Assembly (NCBI RefSeq): GCF_012272695.1
Contig: NZ_CP050902.1
Coordinates: forward strand, 868,001-932,000
DNA length: 64,000 bases
Direction: 5' to 3'
Source of the DNA: Nocardioides sp. JQ2195
Lineage (GTDB): Bacteria; Actinomycetota; Actinomycetes; Propionibacteriales; Nocardioidaceae
In this document: positions 21,371 through 30,141 of the stretch, in pieces
Layout: every line of letters begins with the position of its first letter
Position numbering within the stretch: position 1 is the stretch's first letter
Notes under the pieces: generated by a model
The model's input: the letters and a program-made list of their open reading frames with translations, nothing else
Told to the model about the DNA's origin: nothing
The model's database searches: none
Translations under genes and position numbers: made by a program

Positions 21371-22879
21371 ATGCAGTTGCAGATCAAGGGACTGACCCGC
21401 CGGTTCGGTGACTTCGTCGCCAACGACGCGATCGACCTGACCATCGAACCCGGCGAGATCCACTGCCTGCTGGGGGAGAACGGCGCCGGCAAGTCGACCC
21501 TGATGAACATGCTCTACGGGCTCCTCGAGCCCAGCGAGGGCGAGATCCTGCTCGATGGCGAGCCGGTGCGCTTCGGCACCCCGGGTGACGCGATCAAGGC
21601 CGGCATCGGCATGGTCCACCAGCACTTCATGCTGATCCCGGTCTTCACCGTCGCCGAGAACGTCATGCTCGGTCGCGAGGGCGGCCCGGTGCTGAACCGC
21701 AAGGCGGCCGGCCAGCGGGTCCGCGACCTGTCCGACCGCTACGGGCTCCAGGTGGACCCCAAGGCGCTGGTCGAGGACATCTCCGTGGGCGTGCAGCAGC
21801 GCGTGGAGATCCTCAAGGCGCTGGCCAACGAGGCCCAAGTCCTGATCCTCGACGAACCCACTGCCGTGCTGACCCCGCAGGAGATCGACGAGCTGATGGG
21901 CATCATGCGCCAGCTCAAGGAGCAGGGCACCTCGATCATCTTCATCACCCACAAGCTCCGCGAGGTCAAGGCGGTCGGCGACAAGATCAGCGTGATCCGA
22001 CGAGGCAGGATCGTCGGCACGGCGGACCCGTCGGCCAGCGAGGCAGAGCTGGCCGAGATGATGGTCGGTCGAGCCGTGAAGCTGGTCGTCGACAAGGACG
22101 CCGCCGAGGTCGGCAAGCCGGTGCTCGAGGCGCGTGGCGTCACGATCATCGACCCCCGCGGACACCAGGTGGTCAAGGACGTCTCGTTCGAGGCACGCGC
22201 CGGGGAGGTCCTCGGCATCGCGGGGGTCCAGGGCAACGGCCAGACCGAGCTGATCAAGTCCCTCCTCGGCCTGACGAAGCTGTCCGCCGGCGAGATCTTC
22301 CTCGACGGCACCGAGATCACCAGCTTCGGTCCCAAGCGCTCCCTGGAGTCGGGCATCGGCTACATCCCCGAGGACCGCTCCCACGACGGGTACGTGGCGT
22401 CGTTCAGCGTGCGTGAGAACCTGGTCCTCGACCTCTGCCGCACCCCGGAGTTCGCATCCGGACCGGCGCTGAAGCTCGGCGCGATCGAGCAGAATGCCGA
22501 TGCTCGGATCGAGGAGTTCGACATCCGCACCACCTCGCCGGAGACCCCGGTGGGTTCGCTCTCCGGTGGAAACCAGCAGAAGGTGGTCGTGGCCCGTGAG
22601 TTCTCCAGGCCACTGAAGGTGTTGATCGCCTCCCAGCCGACCCGCGGCGTCGACGTGGGCTCCATCGAGTTCATCCACAAGCGCATCATCGAAGAACGCG
22701 ACCGGGGCACCGCCGTCGTCATCGTCTCCACGGAGCTCGACGAGATCTTTGCGCTCTCCGACCGGATCGCGGTGATGTACGACGGCCGCATCGTCGACAC
22801 CGTCTCGCCCGACATCGAGCGTGAACAGATCGGCCTGCTGATGGCCGGCGCAGTCCCGAAGAAGGGAGGTGCCGCGTGA
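21371..22879 (+). CDS. ABC transporter ATP-binding protein, two ATPase domains (nucleoside import)
   Basis: 502 residues with tandem ATPase domains as in the YufO/NupA group. Domain 1: Walker A GENGAGKST (about 36-44), signature SVGVQQRVEI (about 138-147), Walker B LILDEPTA (about 157-164). Domain 2: Walker-A-like GVQGNGQTEL (degenerate), signature LSGGNQQKVV (about 397-406), and Walker-B-like LIASQPTRGVD, where the usual Asp is missing. Degeneracy of the second site is normal for this family. ATG at 21371 with GGGAG 5 bases upstream. The stop overlaps the next GTG (GTGA). Confidence 0.94.
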   Translation: MQLQIKGLTRRFGDFVANDAIDLTIEPGEIHCLLGENGAGKSTLMNMLYGLLEPSEGEILLDGEPVRFGTPGDAIKAGIGMVHQHFMLIPVFTVAENVMLGREGGPVLNRKAAGQRVRDLSDRYGLQVDPKALVEDISVGVQQRVEILKALANEAQVLILDEPTAVLTPQEIDELMGIMRQLKEQGTSIIFITHKLREVKAVGDKISVIRRGRIVGTADPSASEAELAEMMVGRAVKLVVDKDAAEVGKPVLEARGVTIIDPRGHQVVKDVSFEARAGEVLGIAGVQGNGQTELIKSLLGLTKLSAGEIFLDGTEITSFGPKRSLESGIGYIPEDRSHDGYVASFSVRENLVLDLCRTPEFASGPALKLGAIEQNADARIEEFDIRTTSPETPVGSLSGGNQQKVVVAREFSRPLKVLIASQPTRGVDVGSIEFIHKRIIEERDRGTAVVIVSTELDEIFALSDRIAVMYDGRIVDTVSPDIEREQIGLLMAGAVPKKGGAA

Positions 22880-24123
22880 GCGAGCACGACGACAAGACCC
22901 CCGCGGAAGGCTCCCGGAGCCCCGGCGAGGACACGTTGGCCCCTCTGGCCGAGACGAAGCCGACGAAGTCCGGGGGGCGGTCCAGCAGCCCGCTTCTCGA
23001 CACCGTCCTGACCACGGCGGCGGCGATCTTCCTGGCCCTGGTCATCGGTGCCGTCCTGATGGCGCTGAGCAACCAGGAAGTCATCGACTCGATGGGCTAC
23101 TTCTTCGTCTACCCGTGGGACTTCTTCACGCGCTCCGCGGACGTGGTCACCACGTCGTACGGCGCACTGCTGAAGGCGTCCCTCGGCTCCGGAGAAGCGA
23201 TCGCCCACACCCTCAACCGGTCGGCCCCGCTGATCTGCGCCGGCCTCGGCGTCTCCCTCGCCTTCCGGGCCGGGCTGTTCAACATCGGCGCGCAGGGCCA
23301 GATCATCCTCGGCACCCTGGCCGCCAGCTACGTCGGCTTCACCTGGGACCTGCCCGGGCCGATCCTGCTGCTGGCCTCGATCGTCGCCGGCATCCTGGCC
23401 GGTGCCGTGTGGGGTGCCATCGCCGGCGCCCTGAAGGCATTCACCGGAGCCCACGAGGTGATCAGCACGATCATGCTCAACTCCATCGCCGCCTCCGGCG
23501 TGCTGGCCTATGCGTTGGGCGAGCTGAAGTCGTTCCAGCGGCCCGGGGACGAGCTGGGCCTGCCGCAGTCCCCGCCGGTCCCCGACGCGGCCGCGTTCCC
23601 CGAGGTCTTCGGGGTGCACCTGGGCGTGCTGCTGGCGATCGCGGCGGCGGGAGGCGTGTGGTGGGTGCTCACCCGCAGCACCTTCGGCTTCGAGCTGCGC
23701 TCGGTCGGGGCCAATCCCGACGCGTCCCTCACGGCCGGCATGAGCACGGCCAAGGTGTTCGTGCTCACCATGGCCATCGCCGGAGCCTTGAGCGGACTGG
23801 CGGCGACCATGTTCATCAACGGTGACCAGGCATCGAACAACGCCAGCCTGGTCGGGACCGTCGGGTTCGACGCCATCACGGTGGCGCTGCTAGGTCGAGG
23901 CACGCCACTGGGCAGCGTGCTGGCCGGCCTCCTCTTCGGGGCCCTCGCCGTCGGTGGTGGCGCCATGCAGACCAGCTCCGCTGGCACCGCGCCCGAGATC
24001 GTCCAGGTCGTCCAGGGCCTCATCGTCCTGTTCGTCGCCGCACCTGCTGCCGTTCGGTGGCTGGTGCGACAACGACGCAAGGAACCCACTGACACGTTTG
24101 CAGCGAAGGGAGCGACTGCGTGA
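22876..24123 (+). CDS. ABC transporter permease (nucleoside import)
   Basis: 415 residues, BPD-transp-2 family. A hydrophilic Ser/Pro-rich N-terminus of about 40 residues precedes roughly nine membrane helices. The family motif FRAGLFNIGAQGQIILG (about 131-147) and GVRSV-like coupling region FGFELRSVGANPDAS (about 272-286) are clear. The GTG start at 22876 and the stop both overlap neighbours by 4 bases, so the four transporter genes are tightly coupled after the hairpin. It pairs with the permease at 24120-25433 to form the membrane pore. Confidence 0.93.
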   Translation: MSEHDDKTPAEGSRSPGEDTLAPLAETKPTKSGGRSSSPLLDTVLTTAAAIFLALVIGAVLMALSNQEVIDSMGYFFVYPWDFFTRSADVVTTSYGALLKASLGSGEAIAHTLNRSAPLICAGLGVSLAFRAGLFNIGAQGQIILGTLAASYVGFTWDLPGPILLLASIVAGILAGAVWGAIAGALKAFTGAHEVISTIMLNSIAASGVLAYALGELKSFQRPGDELGLPQSPPVPDAAAFPEVFGVHLGVLLAIAAAGGVWWVLTRSTFGFELRSVGANPDASLTAGMSTAKVFVLTMAIAGALSGLAATMFINGDQASNNASLVGTVGFDAITVALLGRGTPLGSVLAGLLFGALAVGGGAMQTSSAGTAPEIVQVVQGLIVLFVAAPAAVRWLVRQRRKEPTDTFAAKGATA

Positions 24124-25433
24124 GCACCACAGCCACCCCTGCGGCACCGGCCGCCGAGCGTCCGGTGCGTGACCGCGCCGACAAGTTCCGGCAGGTCAAG
24201 CTCGTCGTCACCTTTGCCATCACGTTCGCACTCGTGCTGTGGATGGCGATCAGCATCGACAACTCCGACGTGCTGTTCCTCAACGCTCCGTCGCCCGACC
24301 TGGAGCACCAGCCGGAGCCGTTCAACGGGCTCCGCCTGGTCTGGATCGCCGTGGTCATCAGCGGCATCGCGCTGGCCATGGCGGCGTTCAACCTGGTCCC
24401 ACGCAACGGGTGGGCCCTGCTGGTCTACCTGGCCGTCGGGTTGTCGTTCTACGTCGCGTTCACGATCTGGTACTACGCCGACCAAGACTCCGCGGTCGAG
24501 GCGTGGATCACCAATCCCTTGCCCAGCATGGTGAAGTACTCCCCGCCCCTGGTCCTCGGAGCACTGGCCGGTGTGATCTGCGAGCGGGCCGGTGTCATCA
24601 ACATCGCCATCGAGGCCCAGCTGCTGATGGGTGCCTTCTTCGGCTACGTGATCAGCTCGCTGGCCTTCAGCAACGGGGTCGGCATGGTCGGTGCTGCCCT
24701 GGCGGGGGTCCTCGTCGCGCTGGTGCTGGGGCTGTTCTCCCTGCGCTACCACGTCGACCAGGTGGTCGTCGGGGTGGTTCTCATCGCGTTGGCCCTGGGG
24801 CTGACCACCTTCCTGCTCGGGCAGATCCCCACCCAGCAGGAGAACGCATCGCTCAACACGTTGCTCAGCGACCCGCCGGACCCCCTCACCCCGATCGAGA
24901 TCCCCGGTCTCTCGCAGATCCCGTTGATCGGCCGTGCGCTGTTCAACCAGTCGATCCTCGTCTACATCACGCTGCTCGCACCGATCGTGGTCTGGTTCCT
25001 GCTCTACCAGACCCGGTGGGGGCTGCGGGTCCGTTCGGTGGGCGAGCACCCGAAGGCTGCTGACACGGTCGGCATCAAGGTCAACCGGGTGCGGTGGCAG
25101 GCGATCCTGCTCGGGGGCGGACTGGCCGGCCTCGGCGGCGCGTTCTACTCGGTCGGGTCGTCGGGCTCCTTCACGGACAACGCCGCGAACGGGCAGGGCT
25201 TCATGGCCCTGGCCGCGGTGATCATGGGCCGGTGGCACCCCATCGGGGCGACCATGGCGGCATTCTTCTTCGCGTTGACCGCTGCCATGAAGGATGACTT
25301 CGGTCTGGTCACCAAGGTGCCCTCGGAGCTCATCGCGGTGGCTCCCTACCTGGCGACCCTGATCGCCGTGGCCGGCTTCGTCGGGCGCGTGCGCCCGCCG
25401 GCCGCCGACGGCCAGCCCTACGTCAAGGACTGA
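24120..25433 (+). CDS. ABC transporter permease (nucleoside import), second subunit
   Basis: 437 residues with about ten hydrophobic helices. The family core includes GVICERAGVINIAIEAQLLMG (residues about 155 onward, with the key stretch AGVINIAIEAQ), ALRYHVDQVVVGVVLIALALG region and WGLRVRSVGEHPKAADTVGI (about 300-319). The N-terminus has two extra hydrophobic segments (about 25-45 and 75-115) compared with the first permease. GTG start at 24120 in a GTGA overlap. The stop is 4 bp before cdd, linking nucleoside import directly to pyrimidine nucleoside breakdown. Confidence 0.92.
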   Translation: MSTTATPAAPAAERPVRDRADKFRQVKLVVTFAITFALVLWMAISIDNSDVLFLNAPSPDLEHQPEPFNGLRLVWIAVVISGIALAMAAFNLVPRNGWALLVYLAVGLSFYVAFTIWYYADQDSAVEAWITNPLPSMVKYSPPLVLGALAGVICERAGVINIAIEAQLLMGAFFGYVISSLAFSNGVGMVGAALAGVLVALVLGLFSLRYHVDQVVVGVVLIALALGLTTFLLGQIPTQQENASLNTLLSDPPDPLTPIEIPGLSQIPLIGRALFNQSILVYITLLAPIVVWFLLYQTRWGLRVRSVGEHPKAADTVGIKVNRVRWQAILLGGGLAGLGGAFYSVGSSGSFTDNAANGQGFMALAAVIMGRWHPIGATMAAFFFALTAAMKDDFGLVTKVPSELIAVAPYLATLIAVAGFVGRVRPPAADGQPYVKD

Positions 25434-25437
25434 CGGC

Positions 25438-25851
25438 GTGGACGTCGACTGGGACGCCCTGACGGCGGCGGCGAGCGAGGTCGCTGCCCGCGCCTACGCG
25501 CCGTACTCGAGCTATCGGGTCGGCGCAGCGGCGCTGGTGGACGACGGGCGCACCGTGGTCGGCTGCAACGTCGAGAACGCGGCGTACGGCGTGACGTTGT
25601 GTGCCGAGTGCGGCCTGGTGAGCTCGTTGCACGCCACGGGCGGCGGTCGGCTCACCCACTTCGTCTGCGTCAACGGGGACGGCGCGGTGATCATGCCGTG
25701 CGGTCGCTGCCGACAGCTGCTCTTCGAGAACGGTGGGCGCGAGCTGTTGCTGCTCACCGTCTCCGGCGTACGCCGCATGGACGAGGTGCTGCCCGACCCG
25801 TTCGGACCCGATGACCTGACCACGGACAGCGCAGCCAAGGAGGGCAAGTGA
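25438..25851 (+). CDS. cdd: cytidine deaminase
   Basis: Converts (deoxy)cytidine to (deoxy)uridine with a catalytic zinc. 137 residues, the small tetrameric type. Zinc motifs: CAE in TLCAECGL (about 53-60, with the catalytic Glu) and PCGRCRQ (about 84-90). The substrate region YAPYSSYRVGAA (about 20-31) and NVENAAYG (about 43-50) are typical. The GTG at 25438 lies 4 bp after the permease stop, and the stop overlaps the deoA GTG (GTGA). Confidence 0.95.
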   Translation: MDVDWDALTAAASEVAARAYAPYSSYRVGAAALVDDGRTVVGCNVENAAYGVTLCAECGLVSSLHATGGGRLTHFVCVNGDGAVIMPCGRCRQLLFENGGRELLLLTVSGVRRMDEVLPDPFGPDDLTTDSAAKEGK

Positions 25852-27131
25852 ACCAGCACGACGCCGTCGAGATCATCACCGCCAAGCGTGACGGACAGGA
25901 GCTGAGCGACAGCCAGATCGACTGGGTGATCGCCAGCTACACCGACGGTGTCGTGGCCGACGAGCAGATGTCGGCGCTGGCGATGGCGATCCTGCTCAAC
26001 GGCATGAACCGGAGCGAGATCGCGCGATGGACTGCCGCGATGATCGCCTCGGGGGAGCGGATGGACTTCTCGTCCCTCTCGCGCAGGACCTCTGACAAGC
26101 ACTCGACCGGTGGAGTCGGCGACAAGATCACCCTCCCGCTGGCACCCCTGGTGGCAGCCTGCGGCGTCGCGGTCCCGCAGCTCTCCGGGCGCGGGTTGGG
26201 CCACACCGGCGGCACCCTCGACAAGCTCGAGGCCATCCCGGGCTGGCGCGCGGCGCTCAGCAACGACGAGATGATGACTCAGCTCGAGGACATCGGTGCG
26301 GTGATCTGTGCCGCCGGCACCGGTCTGGCTCCGGCCGACAAGAAGCTCTATGCGCTGCGTGACGTCACCGGCACCGTCGAGGCGATCCCGCTGATCGCCT
26401 CCTCGATCATGTCGAAGAAGATCGCCGAGGGCACCGGCTCGCTGGTGCTCGACGTGAAGGTCGGCACGGGTGCCTTCATGAAGGATCTCGAGAAGGCCCG
26501 CGAGCTCGCCGAGACGATGGTTGACCTCGGGAAGGACGCCGGGATCCACACCGTCGCACTGCTCACCGACATGTCGACGCCGCTCGGGTACACCGCCGGA
26601 AACGCGATCGAGGTCGCCGAGTCCGTGGAGGTCCTCGCTGGTGGTGGTCCTGCTGACGTCGTCGAGCTCACCGTGGCGCTGGCCCGCGAGATGCTGGCCG
26701 GCGCCGGGGTCACCGACATCGACCCGGCCGACAAGCTCGCCGACGGGTCCGCCATGGACGTGTGGAAGGCGATGATCCGCGCCCAGGACGGCGACCCCGA
26801 CGCACCGATGGCAACGGCCCGCGAGACGCACGTGGTCAACGCACCGGCCTCCGGTGTGCTGACCCGGCTCGACGCCATGTCCGTGGGCCTGGCGTCGTGG
26901 CGCCTCGGCGCCGGACGCGCCAAGCTCGGCGACGCCGTCCAGGACGGCGCCGGCGTCAGCTGGCATGCGCGACCCGGCGACGAGGTCACCGAGGGTGAGC
27001 CGCTCTTCACCCTGCTCACCGATGAGCCGGAGCGCTTCGAGCGGGCCCTGGCCTCCCTCGAGGGCGGCTACGACATCGGCGACGCAGCCGGGTTCAGTGC
27101 GCAGCCGTTGATCATCGACCGCGTCTCCTGA
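25848..27131 (+). CDS. deoA: thymidine phosphorylase
   Basis: Phosphorolysis of thymidine/deoxyuridine (and possibly uridine) to base and (deoxy)ribose-1-phosphate. 427 residues. Visible: KHSTGGVGDK (about 84-93, phosphate-binding loop of NP-II enzymes), SGRGLGHTGGTLDKLEAIPG (about 113-132), the ALRDVTGTVEAIPLIASSIMSKK segment (its core TGTVEAIPLIASSIMSKK at about 174-191) and DVKVGTGAFMK (about 201-211). Last gene of the transporter-cdd-deoA operon. Confidence 0.95.
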   Translation: MNQHDAVEIITAKRDGQELSDSQIDWVIASYTDGVVADEQMSALAMAILLNGMNRSEIARWTAAMIASGERMDFSSLSRRTSDKHSTGGVGDKITLPLAPLVAACGVAVPQLSGRGLGHTGGTLDKLEAIPGWRAALSNDEMMTQLEDIGAVICAAGTGLAPADKKLYALRDVTGTVEAIPLIASSIMSKKIAEGTGSLVLDVKVGTGAFMKDLEKARELAETMVDLGKDAGIHTVALLTDMSTPLGYTAGNAIEVAESVEVLAGGGPADVVELTVALAREMLAGAGVTDIDPADKLADGSAMDVWKAMIRAQDGDPDAPMATARETHVVNAPASGVLTRLDAMSVGLASWRLGAGRAKLGDAVQDGAGVSWHARPGDEVTEGEPLFTLLTDEPERFERALASLEGGYDIGDAAGFSAQPLIIDRVS

Positions 27132-27199
27132 CCTGCGGGTGCACTCTTCCCGGCTGAACTGCCCCCTCCCGACCGGAATTTCGGCCGGAAGGTGACCCG

Positions 27200-27234
27200 T
27201 TCACCGGGTACCCGGCGCGAGTCCGCCCGGTGAA
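27200..27234. terminator. hairpin between convergent deoA and MaoC genes
   Basis: TTCACCGGG (27200-27208) and CCCGGTGAA (27226-27234) pair perfectly with a 17-nt loop that itself can fold (CCGGGTACCCGG overlaps the left arm). It lies 68 bp after deoA and 17 bp from the MaoC gene stop, so it may serve both strands. Confidence 0.5.
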
Positions 27235-27251
27235 AGGTGCGGCAGAAGGCG

Positions 27252-27704
27252 TCAGGGGAGCAGGAGCACAACGGTCTCGGCGACGCAGGCGGGCTTCGGC
27301 TCGTCCTCGATCTCGATGGTGTGCTTGACGGTCAGCTGCTTGCCGGCGGGGATGTCAGCGACGTCCGCGATCGACACGTGGGACCGGATCCGCTTCCCGA
27401 CCCTCAGCGGATTCGGGAAGCGCACCTTGTTCACGCCGTAGTTCAGCTTCGCACCCGGCGTCTGCAGGCTGAAGACCTGGCTGCCGAGCCACGGGATCAA
27501 CGACAGCGTGAGGTAGCCGTGGGCGATGGTGCCACCGAAGGGGCCGTCCTTGGCGCGCTCGAGGTCGACGTGGATCCACTGGTGGTCACCGGTGGCGTCG
27601 GCGAACGCATTGACCCGTCGTTGGTCGATGGTCACCCAGTCGCTGGTGCCGAGCTCGGTGCCGGTGGCTCCGGTGAGTTCCTCGAAGGTGTTGAAGACGC
27701 GCAT
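27252..27704 (-). CDS. MaoC-family (R)-enoyl-CoA hydratase-like protein
   Basis: 150 residues, single hotdog domain. The hydratase motif [14 protein letters not shown] (about 34-47), with the catalytic Asp and His, and [16 protein letters not shown] (about 54-69) match NodN/MaoC-like dehydratases. The likely reaction is hydration of trans-2-enoyl-CoA, but the substrate is unknown. ATG at 27704. Divergent from add, 86 bp apart. It is unrelated to the nucleoside genes around it. Confidence 0.88.
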   Translation of the reverse strand: MRVFNTFEELTGATGTELGTSDWVTIDQRRVNAFADATGDHQWIHVDLERAKDGPFGGTIAHGYLTLSLIPWLGSQVFSLQTPGAKLNYGVNKVRFPNPLRVGKRIRSHVSIADVADIPAGKQLTVKHTIEIEDEPKPACVAETVVLLLP

Positions 27705-27790
27705 GGATGGCTCCTGTGGGCGGGGTCACGGTGACGTCACGAAGGTACCGCTTGTCGTTCTCGTGGAGGAGGTGGTGCAAGGATGGTGAG

Positions 27791-28873
27791 ATGCTGAAGC
27801 CGTCACCCACGCGCGACCAGGTCCGTCAGGCCCCGAAGGTCCTGCTGCACGACCACCTCGACGGCGGGCTGCGTCCCGCGACGGTGGCCGAGCTGGCCGC
27901 CGAGATCGGCCACGAGCTGCCGGTCGACGATGCGGGCGACCTCGGCCAGTGGTTCGCCGACGCGGCCAACTCGGGGTCGTTGGTGCGCTACCTGGAGACC
28001 TTCGACCACACCGTTGCCGTGATGCAGACCGGAGCTGCCCTGAGCCGCGTCGCCCGCGAGTGCGTCGAGGACCTGGTTGCCGATGGAGTGGTCTACGCAG
28101 AGATCCGCTACGCCCCCGAGCAGCACGTGTCCAACGGTCTCACCCTCGACGAGGTCGTCGCCGCGGTGCAGGAGGGCTTCGACGAGGCCGTGGCAGCGAC
28201 GGGGCAACGCATCGTGGTCCGCCAGCTGCTCACCGCCATGCGGCACCAGGCACGCTCGATGGAGATCGCCCAGCTGGCGATCGCCTGGCGCGACCGCGGC
28301 GTCGCCGGCTTCGACATCGCCGGCGCCGAGGACGGGTTCCCGCCGACCCGACACCTGGATGCCTTCGAATACCTGCAGCGGGAGAACGCGCACTTCACGA
28401 TCCACGCCGGTGAGGCGTTCGGGCTGCCCTCGATCTGGCAGGCGATCCAGTGGTGCGGCGCCGATCGGCTGGGCCACGGGGTCCGCATCATCGACGACAT
28501 CACGGTCCACGACGACGGATCGGTCGAGCTGGGCCGGTTGGCTGCCTACGTCCGCGACCAGCGCATCCCGCTGGAGATGTGCCCCTGGTCGAACATCCAG
28601 ACCGGCGCGGCGACGTCGATCGCCGAGCACCCGATCGGGTTGCTCACCAGGTTGAAGTTCCGGGTCACGGTCAACACCGACAACCGCCTGATGAGCGGCA
28701 CGTCGATGACCCGGGAGATGACCTCGCTCGTGGAGGCCTTCGGCTACGGGCTCGACGAGCTGCAGTGGTTCACCCTGAACGCGATGAAGTCCGCGTTCCT
28801 CCCGTTCGACGAACGGTTGGCGATCATCAACGACGTCATCAAGCCGGGGTACGCCGCCCTCGCCGCCGGCTGA
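27791..28873 (+). CDS. add: adenosine deaminase
   Basis: Converts (deoxy)adenosine to (deoxy)inosine. 360 residues. Metal ligands and catalytic residues are visible: [10 protein letters not shown] (about 20-29), HAGEAFGLP (about 204-212), LGHGVR (about 230-235), and [10 protein letters not shown] (about 297-306). MCPWSN replaces the usual CPTSN segment, as in many actinobacterial Add proteins. The ATG at 27791 gives the family N-terminus; the frame is open upstream to 27707 but that would extend into the MaoC promoter. Its stop lies 2 bp from the convergent next gene. Confidence 0.95.
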   Translation: MLKPSPTRDQVRQAPKVLLHDHLDGGLRPATVAELAAEIGHELPVDDAGDLGQWFADAANSGSLVRYLETFDHTVAVMQTGAALSRVARECVEDLVADGVVYAEIRYAPEQHVSNGLTLDEVVAAVQEGFDEAVAATGQRIVVRQLLTAMRHQARSMEIAQLAIAWRDRGVAGFDIAGAEDGFPPTRHLDAFEYLQRENAHFTIHAGEAFGLPSIWQAIQWCGADRLGHGVRIIDDITVHDDGSVELGRLAAYVRDQRIPLEMCPWSNIQTGAATSIAEHPIGLLTRLKFRVTVNTDNRLMSGTSMTREMTSLVEAFGYGLDELQWFTLNAMKSAFLPFDERLAIINDVIKPGYAALAAG

Positions 28874-28875
28874 GC

Positions 28876-29409
28876 TCAGCGCTCCGGCAGGACCGCGATC
28901 CAGGGGTGTGACCAGCCGGCGATGCTCAGGTGGGCACCGAGGAAACGCTCCCGGGTGAAGGTGACACGTCGACCACACGACGGGTCGTAGGTGGTCAGGT
29001 TCCCGTCGAGCACCAGCACGACGTGGCGGGGCAGCCACGCGTTGCCGACGTAGAGCGCCACCTCGTGCCCGCCGTCCGCCGCCGCCTCGATCGAGTCGAG
29101 GCAACGCTGGCGGGCCGTGGGCAGCACGAGTCGTGAGTGGTACGGCGTGTCCGTGATCACCGACAGCTCGCGGGCGACCGCCCACGGAGGAGTGCCGAGC
29201 GCCTGTGGCCAGGGCAGCTGCGAGCGCCCCAGCGCATCCGCGACTCCGGTGACCCGCCGGTGCACGGCCAACGTCTCCTGCTCGAAGCGGGCGGGCGTGT
29301 CGACGTACGTCGCGTAGTCGGCGTCGTGCAGCAACCGGGCCACCACCACGACGGCGGCTCCGCACGAGCGCTGGTCCGGCTGCAGCAGGGGCTGCCCGAA
29401 GGGATCCAC
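28876..29409 (-). CDS. possible papain-fold (C39-like) cysteine peptidase-like protein
   Basis: 177 residues from the GTG at 29409, 5 bp after the stop of the kinase-like gene. No firm family assignment. What I see: QPDQRSCGAAVVVVARLL near residues 11-28, matching the Gln-x5-Cys-Gly-Ala-Ala helix start of C39-type peptidases, then LPRHVVLVLDGNLTTYDPSCG (about 131-151; key residues His 133 and Asp 147), matching the His and Asp of the same fold. No signal peptide, so it would act in the cytoplasm. Likely translated together with the upstream P-loop gene. The peptidase idea is inference; it could also be a dead or repurposed fold. Confidence 0.5.
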   Translation of the reverse strand: MDPFGQPLLQPDQRSCGAAVVVVARLLHDADYATYVDTPARFEQETLAVHRRVTGVADALGRSQLPWPQALGTPPWAVARELSVITDTPYHSRLVLPTARQRCLDSIEAAADGGHEVALYVGNAWLPRHVVLVLDGNLTTYDPSCGRRVTFTRERFLGAHLSIAGWSHPWIAVLPER

Positions 29410-29414
29410 GGGAC

Positions 29415-30044
29415 TCAGTCGACCTCGGTCGTCGTGGCGCCGGCGACCAGTGCGCTGATCTCGCGGAACGCCTCTTCGGGGCGCACCTGCCGACACCCCT
29501 TGCCCACGGCGTCAGCGACCACCGCGCGCTGGCCCCGCCAGAGGGCCACGCCACGTCGCACCAGCACCAGCGGTGGCTTCCTGCGCTCGCGCAGGTCGCG
29601 GGTCAGGCGACGCCAGAAGGTCCTGGCCGGATGCTGGGTCACGCAGAACGCCGCGGCCAGCAGGCCGGCTTCACGGCACGGCTGCACGACGTCCTGGGCG
29701 AAGATGCCCTCGGCCAGGAAGAAGGCCGAGCCGCCCAGGTCCAAGGGCTGGGTGCCGCAGCGTCCGTCGCGGGAGATGTCGTAGACCGGGACCGACGCCC
29801 GGCCGGTGCGGCACAGCTCGGTCATCGTCGCGAGGGCGTCGTCGGGCAGCCAGGAATCGGGGTGGTCCCAGTCGACCAGGCCTGCATTGGCCCCCGAGAC
29901 CAGTCGCGGCAGCGTGGGGTCGGAGCCGTCCTTGTAGAAGTCGTCGAGCCTCAGCACCGGCACGCCGAGCCGCTCGGCGAGATGGGACTTCCCGGCTCCG
30001 GAGGGACCGGCGAGGACAAGGACACGTGAACGCACGGAGGACAT
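29415..30044 (-). CDS. uridine kinase-like P-loop ATPase
   Basis: 209 residues. Walker A LAGPSGAGKSHLAERLG (about 11-27), then LRLDDFYKDGSD (about 32-43) and WDHPDSW (about 59-65), the Asp-containing segments that bind the nucleoside in uridine kinase-like proteins. LAEGIFAQ (about 110-117) resembles the Walker-B-like strand. The C-terminal half is Arg-rich (RRLTRDLRERRKPPLVLVRRG), the lid region. Likely phosphorylates a small molecule, possibly a nucleoside given the neighbours. ATG at 30044. It forms a two-gene unit with the gene at 28876-29409. Confidence 0.8.
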   Translation of the reverse strand: MSSVRSRVLVLAGPSGAGKSHLAERLGVPVLRLDDFYKDGSDPTLPRLVSGANAGLVDWDHPDSWLPDDALATMTELCRTGRASVPVYDISRDGRCGTQPLDLGGSAFFLAEGIFAQDVVQPCREAGLLAAAFCVTQHPARTFWRRLTRDLRERRKPPLVLVRRGVALWRGQRAVVADAVGKGCRQVRPEEAFREISALVAGATTTEVD

Positions 30045-30141
30045 TGTGCCTCCTGCCTGTGGACGGATATTTCACAGGCGGACAGGCGTCGATTAACCTC
30101 ACGTCGGGGAAATTGCACAATTCGTGCGTTTGGGAGGCGTC

